Shown here: positions 35,140-43,455 of the stretch, in pieces
Position numbering within the stretch: the first letter of the stretch is position 1
Layout of the letters: every line of letters begins with the position of its first letter
Source of the DNA: Litorivita pollutaquae
GTDB lineage: Bacteria; Pseudomonadota; Alphaproteobacteria; Rhodobacterales; Rhodobacteraceae
DNA: 64,000 bases
Direction: 5' to 3'
Assembly: GCF_003205515.1 (NCBI RefSeq)
Contig: NZ_KZ826481.1
Coordinates: forward strand, 476,660-540,659
The notes under the pieces: generated by a model
What the model was told of the DNA's origin: nothing
The model's database searches: none
Seen by the model: only the letters and a program-made list of their open reading frames with translations
Position numbers and translations under genes: made by a program

Positions 35140-36507
35140 TCATCCCTTGACTTGATTGCCTTCGACGGTCTGGCTGGATTTCAAACCGATCGGCAGGCTG
35201 TCGATGTAGGCGTTGGGGGTTTTGCCATCATAACCGATGCCATCAATGATATCGCCCGACGGGGTCGGCGCTTTGTAACCGTCGCTGTCCCATGGGAAAT
35301 CACCTTCATTGGCAAGGCCTTCGTCAACCAGATGACGCGCCGCTTCGAGGTAAATCTCGGGCTTGTAGACCGATTTGGCGATCTCGTCATACCAGCTGTC
35401 AGGTTTGGTTTCGGCGATTTGGCCCCAACGGCGCATTTGGGTCAGGTACCAAATCGCATCCGAATAATAGGGGTATGTGGCATTGTGGCGGAAGAAGGTA
35501 TTGAAGTCAGGCACATCGCGTTTGTCGCCTTTTTCATATTCAAATGTGCCGGTCATCGAATTGGCAATGACCTCTGCATCGGCGCCAACGTATTCAGACC
35601 GCGACAGGATCTCGACCGCCTCTTCACGGTTGGCGTTGTCATTTTCATCCAGCCAAATCGCCGCACGGATCAAGGCTTTGGTCACGGCAATCGCGGTTTG
35701 CGGATTTTCCTGCTGGAAGGAGGCAGACATGCCGAAGACTTTCTCGGGATTATTTTTCCACAATTCGTAATCGGTGATCACCGGAACGCCGATACCTTTG
35801 AAAACAGCGGCTTGGTTCCACGGCTCGCCGACGCAATAGCCATAGATCGTGCCGGCTTCCATTGTGGCGGGCATCTGCGGTGGCGGCGTCACAGAAAGCA
35901 GGACATCGGCGCCGATTTGCCCTGACACATCCTCGGGGGAATAATACCCCGGCTGCAAACCACCGGCGGCAAGCCAGTAGCGCAATTCATAGTTATGCGT
36001 CGAAACGGGGAAGACCATCCCCATGTTGAAAGCCTTGCCGTCGTCTTTGTATTTCTCGACGACCGGCTTCAAAGAAGAGGCCGAAATCGGGTGCACGGGC
36101 TTGCCGTTCTCCTCGGGCACAAACTCTTTCATCTGCTCCCATATTTCGTTCGAGACGGTGATCGCATTGCCGTTCAAGTCCATCGAAAATGGCGTGATGA
36201 TATGGGCTTCGGTGCCGTAACCGATCGTGGCGGCCAAAGGTTGACCGGCGAGCATATGCGCCCCGTCCAAGGTGCCAGAAATCACACCATCGAGCAGCAC
36301 TTTCCAATTGGCTTGCGCTTCCAGCGTAACGAACAGGCCCTCATCCTCGAAATAACCTTTTTCATAGGCGACGGCGAGCGGCGCCATATCGGTCAGTTTG
36401 ATAAAGCCGAATTTCAGCTCATCTTTTTCAACATCGAGCAGTTCGGCCATGGCGGGCGAAGCGATGAGAGCAGTGGTGGTCAAAGCCCATTTCAAAACGG
36501 TTTTCAT
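35140..36507 (-). CDS. nrtA: Nitrate-binding periplasmic protein
   Basis: The 455-residue protein has a Sec signal peptide ([21 protein letters not shown]) and the CmpA/NrtA fold ([26 protein letters not shown], then [18 protein letters not shown]). It captures nitrate, and possibly nitrite, for the NrtB/NrtC importer. It is the first coding gene of the assimilation operon and is preceded by an ANTAR leader with a terminator, so its expression should depend on NasT antitermination. Confidence 0.92.
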   Translation of the reverse strand: MKTVLKWALTTTALIASPAMAELLDVEKDELKFGFIKLTDMAPLAVAYEKGYFEDEGLFVTLEAQANWKVLLDGVISGTLDGAHMLAGQPLAATIGYGTEAHIITPFSMDLNGNAITVSNEIWEQMKEFVPEENGKPVHPISASSLKPVVEKYKDDGKAFNMGMVFPVSTHNYELRYWLAAGGLQPGYYSPEDVSGQIGADVLLSVTPPPQMPATMEAGTIYGYCVGEPWNQAAVFKGIGVPVITDYELWKNNPEKVFGMSASFQQENPQTAIAVTKALIRAAIWLDENDNANREEAVEILSRSEYVGADAEVIANSMTGTFEYEKGDKRDVPDFNTFFRHNATYPYYSDAIWYLTQMRRWGQIAETKPDSWYDEIAKSVYKPEIYLEAARHLVDEGLANEGDFPWDSDGYKAPTPSGDIIDGIGYDGKTPNAYIDSLPIGLKSSQTVEGNQVKG

Positions 36508-36590
36508 ACGTTGGCAATCCTTGTGCTACGTGGCCCAAAGGGGCGGGTCCAATGACGCCCAAGCGGGCCAGTCAACGGAATTGGGAAATT

Positions 36591-36647
36591 AAAAAAGCCG
36601 CGCGATAGGATCAGCTCGAAGCAGGAGCGGAGATCGTATCGAGCGGC
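36591..36647 (-). terminator. Leader terminator controlled by NasT
   Basis: On the minus strand the arms 36647-36632 and 36612-36597 pair at 14 of 16 positions around a 19-base loop. TTTTTT follows at 36596-36591. The first bases of its 5' arm are also used by the second hexaloop hairpin, so the two structures exclude each other. This is the switch expected of an ANTAR antitermination leader. Confidence 0.85.
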
Positions 36648-36713
36648 ATTGCTCTTCGTGGCAAACCCCGGCGGCGGGGATCTCGGGGGCGGCGATGCTA
36701 CGTTGCATCCGCC
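36641..36713 (-). ncRNA. ANTAR dual-hexaloop RNA motif in the nrtA leader
   Basis: The first hairpin (36713-36691) has a GATGC/GCATC stem, a one-base bulge and outer GGC/GCC pairs, with hexaloop AACGTA. The second hairpin (36654-36641) has a GAGC/GCTC stem with hexaloop AATGCC. Both loops have A at position 1 and G at position 4, the known consensus for ANTAR-protein binding. The nasT product, an ANTAR protein, is encoded just upstream. Confidence 0.85.
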
Positions 36714-36816
36714 CTATGGGTTCGAAGTTACAGGAGCCCCTTGGCGCTTGGCGAGAGAGAGTCTTTGCATTTGCAGAAAGATTGTGGCGAGGTTGCTGCA
36801 TCTGCACAAAAAATCA

Positions 36817-37998
36817 TCACGAAACCGCAGATGGGTCGAAAATTTGACCGTCAAAAAACGCATCCGGGCCAAGAATCATCTCGCCACGCGTCGAGGATAC
36901 GGCTTCGGGGGACTGCATTGCGCCTTCCAATTTTTCGGACGCCCCCGGCATATCCGCACCGATCGGCGAGAGGTTTGCACGATACAGATCCGCGCGAAAA
37001 CAAGCCTTGGCCCTACGGATCGCCGCAGCGGGGTCAAGCCCGTGACGGCGTGCAATACCGTTGGCAATCCAAGCGGCCTGACTGCGCCATGGGAAATTCG
37101 TGGCACCGCGATGCAGGCAGAGAAATTGCGGCACATGCACCCCCAAAGCGCGAGGACGGGTGATGATTTGTCCTGCAAGGGCGCGGTCAATCACTGTCGC
37201 CGGCAAATCCAGATGTTCAGAACGCGCCAGCACCTCGGAAGCCAGGGGCAGGTTGCCCTCTTGGCCAAGCCAATGCGAGGCGCGATACACCGCGCGCATC
37301 AAGGCTGCGGTCAACTCCGGGTTGGCTTCGGCCCATTCATGGCGCACGCCAAGCACTTTTTCCGGCGCGAAGGACCAGATAGACGCCCCCGGCAGGATCA
37401 ATTCACCTGCCTGCGCCTCGACCGCCATCGACCCCCACGGCTCCCCGACACAAAAAGCGTCGATCTCGCCATCGGCCAGAGTTTCGGCCATCAAGGGCGG
37501 CGGCACGATCCGCACATCAAGGCAGCGGTCTGTGTCCACGCCCAGCGCACCCAACCAATAGTGGAGCAATTCCACGTGCATCGAAAAGGGAAAGGGCACG
37601 CCGACGCGCAAAGGCGATCCTGCCGCTTCGATCAGGGCGCGGCCGGTCTCTTCGGGTGCCGTGAACCGCCCGCTCCAGCCTGCCGCGCGCATCTTATCCG
37701 CCAATTCCGTTGAAACCCCAATGGCATTGCCATTGACCGACAGCACCATCAATGCATCGACCTGCGCCGGCAACCCGCCAAGACCCAATGACATTGCAAT
37801 TGGCAAAGGCGACAGGATATGCGCCGCGTCCAGATGGCCAAGGGCCAAAAGATCCCGCAGCGCCGACCACGAGGGTTGGCGCAAAAGTTGAAGGTTGATC
37901 CCCTCCTCGGCGGCGAAATTCATCTCGCGCGCCAGAACCAAAGGCGCGCTGTCGACCAAGGGTACATAACCGCAATTCAGGGTGGTGAGGTTTTTCAT
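36817..37998 (-). CDS. nasS: NasS nitrate sensor (soluble NrtA-like protein)
   Basis: The 393-residue protein belongs to the NrtA/CmpA binding family but has no signal peptide (MKNLTTLNCGYVPLVDSAPL), so it stays in the cytoplasm. In Paracoccus and Azotobacter NasS binds NasT and holds it inactive until nitrate or nitrite is present. Its start overlaps the nasT stop by four bases, consistent with a stoichiometric NasS-NasT complex. It lies immediately upstream of the leader it would control. Confidence 0.9.
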   Translation of the reverse strand: MKNLTTLNCGYVPLVDSAPLVLAREMNFAAEEGINLQLLRQPSWSALRDLLALGHLDAAHILSPLPIAMSLGLGGLPAQVDALMVLSVNGNAIGVSTELADKMRAAGWSGRFTAPEETGRALIEAAGSPLRVGVPFPFSMHVELLHYWLGALGVDTDRCLDVRIVPPPLMAETLADGEIDAFCVGEPWGSMAVEAQAGELILPGASIWSFAPEKVLGVRHEWAEANPELTAALMRAVYRASHWLGQEGNLPLASEVLARSEHLDLPATVIDRALAGQIITRPRALGVHVPQFLCLHRGATNFPWRSQAAWIANGIARRHGLDPAAAIRRAKACFRADLYRANLSPIGADMPGASEKLEGAMQSPEAVSSTRGEMILGPDAFFDGQIFDPSAVS

Positions 37999-38579
37999 TG
38001 AAGCAGTTCCGTCGCAGTAATGAGAGCTTGGGCCACATCGGTAAGCTTGCGATTCTGGTCCATCGCGGTGCGGCGCAGCAAGGAATAGGCCTCATCTTCG
38101 CCAATGCCCTTGGCTTGCATCAGCAACCCTTTGGCACGGTCGATGGTTTTGCGTTCGGCGAGGGCCAACTTTGCAGCGTCGAGTTCAGAACGCATCTGCG
38201 AGATCATCCGGAACCGCGCAATGGCGGTTTCCAAGACCGGTTTGATCCGGTCTTTCTTGAGGCCATCCACCACATAAGCGGACAGGCCCGCCTTGATCGC
38301 AGCCCCGGTCATACCGTCATCGGAGCGATCGACAAACATCGCCACGGGGCGGGTGCTGGCCCCGGATGCTGCCGACAGGTTTTCCAAAAGGTCGCGCGAC
38401 GGGTTGGCCAGATCGATCAACACCAAATCGGGATCAATCTCGGACAAGCGCCGCGCGAGGGCGCGGGTCTCGCTCAAAACCACAACATCGGTCCAACCGC
38501 CATCGGCCAGACCTTGAAGGATTTCGGCGGAGCGTCCAGCGTCAGCTTCGACCACCGCAATTTTCAGATCATAACTCAT
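37995..38579 (-). CDS. nasT: NasT antiterminator, ANTAR response-regulator-like protein
   Basis: The 194-residue protein has an N-terminal receiver-like domain (D56 in LVLIDLANP), a coiled linker and a C-terminal ANTAR RNA-binding domain (about 130-190, AERKTIDRAKGLLMQAKGIGEDEAYSLLRRTA). The receiver domain probably serves as the NasS contact rather than a phosphorylation site. Free NasT binds the two-hexaloop RNA and prevents termination. The start at 38579 (MSYDLKIAVVE) matches the family. Confidence 0.92.
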   Translation of the reverse strand: MSYDLKIAVVEADAGRSAEILQGLADGGWTDVVVLSETRALARRLSEIDPDLVLIDLANPSRDLLENLSAASGASTRPVAMFVDRSDDGMTGAAIKAGLSAYVVDGLKKDRIKPVLETAIARFRMISQMRSELDAAKLALAERKTIDRAKGLLMQAKGIGEDEAYSLLRRTAMDQNRKLTDVAQALITATELLQ

Positions 38580-38713
38580 AAAGCGAGCAGTGCCGCGCCC
38601 GCCGCACGCCGCCAAGATCACAGCGCAGCCAGTGCCACGAGGGGCGGGTCTCTTATAACTTACGGTGCAATTATGGGCGGTTAGCCCAAAAAAAGGGCAG
38701 CGTGAAAACCCTC

Positions 38714-39226
38714 TTACTTCACGGGAATAGACACGCGAAGCTGGATCGTTTCGAGGCCTGGATTGTGGCTGGCGATCTCGGCATTGGAGCGGTGGTCGTA
38801 AACCAAGCCCACACGCACCCCGGATTGGGCGCGATAGCCAAGTTCAATTCCCGACCGGAATTCGATTTCATGGCCCAAATCCGGGCCATCGCCGCGTGCA
38901 TAGACCCCGGGCATCAGGGACAATGAGACGTAGCCGCGATCATTCCAGAAATTGCTTTCGTGCGTTGCGCCAAACCCGACCCACGCATCGCCGCTCTCGG
39001 TTACCGACACCCCGACAGCAGGTTGAAACGGGCCAAAGCTGTGACCAAAGGAATAGCGCAGATAGGCCTCGCGATCGATATGCGACTCTTGAAAAATCAC
39101 GTCACCCGCCGACAGGCTGAAGGACGCCTGCGCGGGGGCTCGGGCCAGGCAACCGTCAGGACAATGATTGAACCCCATATCCGTCAGTCCAACCAACAAA
39201 AACAATCCCGCCAATGTGCCATCCAT
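38714..39226 (-). CDS. pagL: PagL-type lipid A 3-O-deacylase (acyloxyacyl hydrolase)
   Basis: The 170-residue beta-barrel-like protein carries the PagL signature at its C-terminus: YDHRSNA with the catalytic His and Ser, then NPGLET with the Glu of the triad. PagL enzymes sit in the outer membrane and remove the 3-O acyl chain of lipid A. The start at 39226 follows AAAGGAC. The N-terminal hydrophobic stretch (LAGLFLLVGL) is a poor signal peptide with no positive charge, so export may need checking. It is divergent from the DUF4405 gene. Confidence 0.8.
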   Translation of the reverse strand: MDGTLAGLFLLVGLTDMGFNHCPDGCLARAPAQASFSLSAGDVIFQESHIDREAYLRYSFGHSFGPFQPAVGVSVTESGDAWVGFGATHESNFWNDRGYVSLSLMPGVYARGDGPDLGHEIEFRSGIELGYRAQSGVRVGLVYDHRSNAEIASHNPGLETIQLRVSIPVK

Positions 39227-39570
39227 GTTCGCGTCCTTTCGATTCCACCCTCCCCTGATAGGGGGCGGCGCAGCTGCTGTCACCTGCAGATTTTTTGCAA
39301 GCCCGCGCGACGGAGTTCCCTGCCCCGCACGTATCACCTGCAGGACGCGCCAAACACCACGCCGTTTTGCGCCGCGCCTTTTCAACCGCTCGTGTCTTGC
39401 ACCCTCGGGATATGCCGCAATGCGGTGCCGCGTTCAATTATGCGCAGCGCCTTTGGCCTGCCTCCTCTGGTGTGGGCCGCATTTCGGCCCTGACCCGTTT
39501 TCGTGGGTTTGGGGATCTGGCGGTGAACAGGAACGGACGCAGAGCGACAGGCCATCAAGGAGCCTTACAG
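39227..39570. other. 344-base divergent gap between pagL and the DUF4405 gene
   Basis: The gap is non-coding as far as I can tell. It contains TCACCTGCAG twice, about 58 bases apart (near 39280 and 39336), which may be a regulator site. AAGGAG at its right end serves the DUF4405 gene. No tRNA-like or terminator structure was recognised. Confidence 0.35.
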
Positions 39571-40113
39571 ATGTCTACCCTTCGCCGTTATGCCACACCG
39601 ATCACCATCGGCAGCTTTACCCTTATGGCGGTCACCGGCCTGTTGATGTTTTTCCACCTCAACAGCGGTTTGAACAAGTTGGCCCATGAATGGATCGGCT
39701 TGGTAATGATTGCCGCTGTGATCTTGCATGTGGCGCTCAACAGGCGCGCGTTCACACTCTACTTCAAGCGACCTCTGGCTGTCACGGTCATGGCGGTTTT
39801 CGTCGCCGCGCTGTCGTTGTCCTTCGTTCCGCTGGGCGGGGGGAAAGGCGGCGGACGCCCCGACATTACCTCTATCCAGTTGTTGGCGCAGGCCCCGATC
39901 GAGGTTCTGGCACCGGTGTTGGGCACCGATGCTGCGGGTTTGATCGCTGCGCTCGGCGGGCATGGCTACGATGCGTTTGCCGGGCAATCTCTGGCTGATC
40001 TAACCGGCACAGAATTGCGAAACCAAGCAGAGTTGATCGCCACGTTAAGCCGTGATTTCGGCGCGGGCGCGCCTGATGCAGCAAATCCGAGCGCAGCGGG
40101 CACAAGACAATAG
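39571..40113 (+). CDS. DUF4405 membrane protein (cytochrome b-like)
   Basis: The 180-residue protein has three membrane helices in its first 100 residues. Histidines that could bind haem lie in the second helix region (FHLNSGL, HEWIGLVMIAAVILHVALN). DUF4405 proteins (PF14358) are regarded as small cytochrome b-like proteins associated with flavinylated electron-transfer chains. The last 80 residues are soluble and Ala-rich. AAGGAG lies eight bases before the ATG. No flavinylation genes are nearby, so its partner is unknown. Confidence 0.75.
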   Translation: MSTLRRYATPITIGSFTLMAVTGLLMFFHLNSGLNKLAHEWIGLVMIAAVILHVALNRRAFTLYFKRPLAVTVMAVFVAALSLSFVPLGGGKGGGRPDITSIQLLAQAPIEVLAPVLGTDAAGLIAALGGHGYDAFAGQSLADLTGTELRNQAELIATLSRDFGAGAPDAANPSAAGTRQ

Positions 40114-40401
40114 CGCCGCCGCGCGGGGGGCATGAAGGGCGGCAGCAAGAGCTGTGCGGCATCATATGTAGGACCGGTGGAACCGGCATGGCACCCCTGT
40201 TGAGGGGGGCTGCCCTCGATGGCGCGGCTTGCGCGCGACGCCTCATCGCCCCGCAATCGGTATCTGCCGATCACATCGTTTGGGTGTGGCGGACATCCTG
40301 ACTTGCATCGCCCGTCTGGCGGACCTGCGCGACGTGTCCGGCGGGCGCTCGTCGCCGGTCATCCGTTTAGCGGACGGTCCTGCTCGGGTGGCTGTGCGGG
40401 A

Positions 40402-40728
40402 TCAGCGGGCTGTGTCGGAAGGGGGTGTGCCGGCAGGAGGTATGTCATCGGGGGCACCGCCCTGCTTCAGCCTATTATAAATCTCGCTGTTGGGGCAAAA
40501 ATCCGGCGCAGAGGTCGGCGGCACCGGCTGCGCCCCGAGCCAACGTTCGCATGTATCTACCTGCAAACAGCGGCGGCAACGGGTGACCATACCGCAATAA
40601 GACTGTTCGCTCAGCCGCCCGTCAAGAACGGCTTGCCCGAGAGACAGCCCCATCACCCGCCCCACCGAACGGGTCAGCCAGAAATGCCGGTTCGGATCGC
40701 CCAATCGGGCCAAAGTCGGAACGCTCAT
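40402..40728 (-). CDS. DUF6455 four-cysteine protein, downstream copy
   Basis: This 108-residue protein shows C51-x2-C54-x5-C60 plus C78, the same spacing as its upstream neighbour, suggesting a bound metal or Fe-S cluster. The WLTRSVGRVMGLSLGQAV N-terminus is typical of DUF6455. The tail is Pro/Ala-rich. The start at 40728 overlaps the stop of the upstream copy (ATGA), so the two are co-translated. Function is unknown, and the FNR box ahead of the pair suggests a role under low oxygen. Confidence 0.75.
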   Translation of the reverse strand: MSVPTLARLGDPNRHFWLTRSVGRVMGLSLGQAVLDGRLSEQSYCGMVTRCRRCLQVDTCERWLGAQPVPPTSAPDFCPNSEIYNRLKQGGAPDDIPPAGTPPSDTAR

Positions 40729-41198
40729 ATCGGGCTCTTTTCGCGCAGGGCATTTTGCGGGTGCGCATGGACGGCCTGAAAGGCGGGCGGTGACCGGCGG
40801 TCTATGGCGCGCGGCAATGGCAATGGGGATTGGATCCGGTATTGGAACTGAGGCTGAGGTTCTGGCAGGCATCCGGCCAATTGCAACGCCTTGAGATTGG
40901 CAAATAGACCCCGGTTCAAACACGCATCGGGTGCGGTATCGGCCACGTTTTCTGCCCCCCCCGCGCGGGCCGCTGCGTCGGCCTGAGCAAGCCATCGTGC
41001 GCATCCATTCACCCATGCGCAGCCTCGGCAGGTATCAACGACCTGTGCCCAGCGCCGCGCGTCCAGATCGCCAGCTTCGAACGCAGCGATCAAATCCGTC
41101 CCGGTTGCCCTTGCCATACGTTTAACCCGCCAATAATGGCGGATAGAGGGACCAAGAGCACGGACAGGCTTGGGCGGCATCACAGAGTTTTGGGTCAT
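40725..41198 (-). CDS. DUF6455 four-cysteine protein, upstream copy
   Basis: The 157-residue protein has C57-x2-C60-x5-C66 and C93, matching the downstream copy, and a YWRVKRMARATGTDLIAAFEAGDL N-terminal helix pair. The C-terminal 45 residues are unlike the family and poorly structured, which may be an extended end caused by the overlap. It is the first gene of a two-gene operon. A perfect FNR site is centred 71 bases before its ATG. Confidence 0.75.
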   Translation of the reverse strand: MTQNSVMPPKPVRALGPSIRHYWRVKRMARATGTDLIAAFEAGDLDARRWAQVVDTCRGCAWVNGCARWLAQADAAARAGGAENVADTAPDACLNRGLFANLKALQLAGCLPEPQPQFQYRIQSPLPLPRAIDRRSPPAFQAVHAHPQNALREKSPI

Positions 41199-41766
41199 CG
41201 AAGGGCTCCGAATGAAGAGGCGCGTCGAAGCTCAGACATAAAGCACGCGGGGCTATCGCACCTTGATCCGGATCAAAACGGCAACAGGTGCAACTTGCGC
41301 CATCTGGCGCGCGGGTCATAGCACGCCACATTAGGTTCGACCGGCAAACCCATTCTTGGCGCGCGTGGCACTGTGCATACAAAAAGTTGTCAGAACGCAC
41401 TAAGCACATGTTATAAAACCTAATAGACGGACGTCATGCCATGCCACCCTGACACAACACCCTTGACCCAATGGCTGCTATCGGAGAGTTTTGTCTGTAC
41501 CTCTGCAATGCTCTCTTGCGGCCCGCGCGCCCGGATTCTTATCGCGGCTGTGCAAAACCTCACTGCAATCGCCTGCGCTCTATCGCGAAGTTGATCGAGC
41601 AGCGCGGCAAATCTCCCCCGCTGCGACGATGCTGCTACGCGTGACATCAAAACTCTCGTCGAGCACCCCGTGCTGGGGGGGGGAAGGCAGAGGGGCCAAG
41701 GGTTTCCGCCGCCGATGCAAAGCCGCCCCCGCAGACAAACTGCGGCCACTCCGACGGCGCAACAGC
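41199..41766. other. 568-base gap between the DUF6455 pair and the M48 peptidase gene
   Basis: The left 80 bases hold the FNR-controlled promoter of the DUF6455 genes. The remainder shows open frames on both strands but none with convincing composition or ribosome site. I see no repeat, tRNA or terminator. It may hold a decayed gene or a small RNA. Confidence 0.4.
41263..41276 (-). promoter_or_regulatory. Perfect FNR/FnrL box upstream of the DUF6455 operon
   Basis: TTGATCCGGATCAA matches the FNR consensus TTGAT-N4-ATCAA exactly. If it acts at -41.5, transcription would start near 41228 and a TTTATG/TATGTC -10 element sits at the expected place (about 41238-41244). This leaves a leader of about 30 bases. 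Confidence 0.85.
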
Positions 41767-42483
41767 TTACAGCTTTGCCGCCTCGCGCCGTACGGTTTCA
41801 ATCCGCGCGGCATTGGGCGGATGGGTGCCGAGGAACCGGTTGCCCGGATCAGGAATACGGGTGAAAAATGCCGCCCCGCGCACGGGGTCATATCCGGCCC
41901 GCGCAGTGATACGTGTGCCCAGCGCATCGGCTTCCAATTCGAAATCCTTCGAATAGCTGCGCGCGCCAACCGTGGCCCCAATGTCCTGCGCCGCACGCAC
42001 CTCGTTTTCGCCAGCACCGGTCAGAGCCGCCAATCCGGCAAAAATCAACGCACCGGTGGCTGCATTGGCCTGCGTGCGGGCGATGTGGCCGTTGATATGG
42101 TGCGCCGCCTCGTGACCAAGAACAAAGGCCAGTTCATCGGCGTTATGCGCCATGGCAATCAACCCGAGATTAAAGGCAATTACAGGGCGGCCGGTATCAT
42201 CAAGCGTTTGAAATGCATTGGGCGGTTGGTTCGGACGGTCGTCGATCACGATGAGGAAATCGCAATTGCTGCGCGGGGCGCGGCGGCGGCATTCGGCTTC
42301 GGCGATCGGCTCGATGGTCTGCACCACGCGCACAAATTCCCGGTTGGCCTGCGAGGGGGTAAGATGCGCCGCGTTGGACGACGTTGCAGCGGGCGCGGTG
42401 GTGGAGCCACCGGGGCGCGGCGTCGTGGTCGGTTCAACACAAGCCACCAGAAGCGGTAAAGCGAGAAGAGCGAAAGCGCGCAT
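41767..42483 (-). CDS. M48-family metallopeptidase lipoprotein
   Basis: The 238-residue protein has a lipoprotein signal (LLALPLLVAC) and the zinc motif HEAAHH with the third ligand in ELEADALG, as in M48 peptidases of the LoiP/BepA type that act on outer-membrane proteins. The ATG at 42483 follows GAGGATATTC, and another at 42495 lacks a ribosome site. It probably works in the periplasm in envelope protein quality control. It stands alone. Confidence 0.87.
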   Translation of the reverse strand: MRAFALLALPLLVACVEPTTTPRPGGSTTAPAATSSNAAHLTPSQANREFVRVVQTIEPIAEAECRRRAPRSNCDFLIVIDDRPNQPPNAFQTLDDTGRPVIAFNLGLIAMAHNADELAFVLGHEAAHHINGHIARTQANAATGALIFAGLAALTGAGENEVRAAQDIGATVGARSYSKDFELEADALGTRITARAGYDPVRGAAFFTRIPDPGNRFLGTHPPNAARIETVRREAAKL

Positions 42484-42709
42484 GAATATCCTCATTCACG
42501 AAATGTCTGCTTGTTGTAGCAGGTTGTGCGCCGCGTTCCAGTCATAGGAAAGGCTTTCGCGCTCACTTCTTTGCGCGTGGGTGGCCGCGCGCCTGCCCAA
42601 ACCGGTGGTGATCAAATCCATGCGGCGGCGGCGCGACCATGGCCGCCCGTCACCTGCCCCGCCGCAACGCTCCCTTGCCAAGCTCTACCGGCCGCGTCAT
42701 CATGGCCAT

Positions 42710-42952
42710 ATGTTTACCATCGAGCATGAGTTCGACGCCACGGTGATCACCCTGGTTGACGACGGCCCCGCCCCACTCAAAGAAGATGTCACGGTCAATG
42801 CGTTTTCCGAATGTATCACCGTCGAGCAATATGATCCGCGCACCGATACCGTGGTGATGATCACCCTATCGATCGCACAACTGCGCGATCTTGGTGCGGC
42901 GCTCGATTTGCCTGAAGGCGCCTATTTGCTCAACGAAACCACGCGCAAATAA
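42710..42952 (+). CDS. Small conserved-looking protein of unknown function
   Basis: The 80-residue product (MFTIEHEFDATVITLVDDG...) has a regular alternation of beta strands and a C-terminal helix and no signal or membrane segment. The frame continues upstream with an Arg/Pro-rich stretch that looks non-coding, so I start at the ATG at 42710. It is convergent with the DUF167 gene, ten bases apart. I do not recognise a family. Confidence 0.6.
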   Translation: MFTIEHEFDATVITLVDDGPAPLKEDVTVNAFSECITVEQYDPRTDTVVMITLSIAQLRDLGAALDLPEGAYLLNETTRK

Positions 42953-42961
42953 CACTTCGGG

Positions 42962-43219
42962 TCAGGTGATCTCGAAAACCTTGTCGCGGCTGGTCTCACC
43001 GCGTTTGAGCCGGAGCCGCGATTTGGCCACCCCTAAGGATTTGGCCAAAAGCTTTTGCACGGCAGCGTTGGCTTTGCCGCCTTCGGGCACGGTGGTGACA
43101 TAAATACGGATTGCGCCCTCCTCGACCGTGATCCGGTTGCGCGCGGCCTTGGGGGTCACACGCACCGCGATCTGCGCGCCGGTGGTGGCCAGATCCGCAA
43201 GCAGGGGCGTTTTGGACAT
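42962..43219 (-). CDS. DUF167 (UPF0235) family protein
   Basis: The 85-residue protein matches DUF167: VRVTPKAARNRI, then VTTVPEGGKANAAVQKLLAKSLGV and LKRGETSRDKVFEI. The family is widespread, small and of unknown biochemical role. The long in-frame extension to 43444 is not family-like, so the ATG at 43219 is used. Confidence 0.88.
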   Translation of the reverse strand: MSKTPLLADLATTGAQIAVRVTPKAARNRITVEEGAIRIYVTTVPEGGKANAAVQKLLAKSLGVAKSRLRLKRGETSRDKVFEIT

Positions 43220-43455
43220 TGGCGGTGCTCTCAAATTGGTATTATTGCAGCCTGCGCGAAACCTTATCGGGTTTGCAACGCCGGGACCAGCCGCCGCGCG
43301 GCCCGCGCGGTGCAACACGCCGCACCCTTCGATCGTCGCCTCACCAAGACCTTGACGATCGCCGCGCAAGGTCCGACATAGAGGCAGATGATTTCGTAGC
43401 TGACGCCAACATTTCAAATCCCATGGGGCCACCTTCAGGCCCATAAAGGATCCTC

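Larger units (their letters stand above)
36508..36816 (-). other. nasS-nrtA intergenic region carrying promoter and leader RNA
   Basis: This 309-base gap contains, in transcript order, two related TGCA-rich sites (36795-36807 and 36764-36776), the first hexaloop hairpin, a GC-rich linker that may itself fold, the second hexaloop hairpin, a terminator with T-tract, and about 80 bases to the nrtA ATG. I could not assign -35/-10 boxes with confidence. Confidence 0.6.

Noticed and set aside
38622-38637. Sigma54-like TGGCAC-N7-GC element upstream of nasT
   Set aside because: The -24 half is good but the TT before the -12 GC is missing, and NtrC in Rhodobacter capsulatus works with sigma70. Too weak to call.
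41420-41749. Minus-strand open frame of 109 codons between the FNR box and the M48 gene
   Set aside because: No ribosome-binding site, irregular composition and no recognisable protein features.
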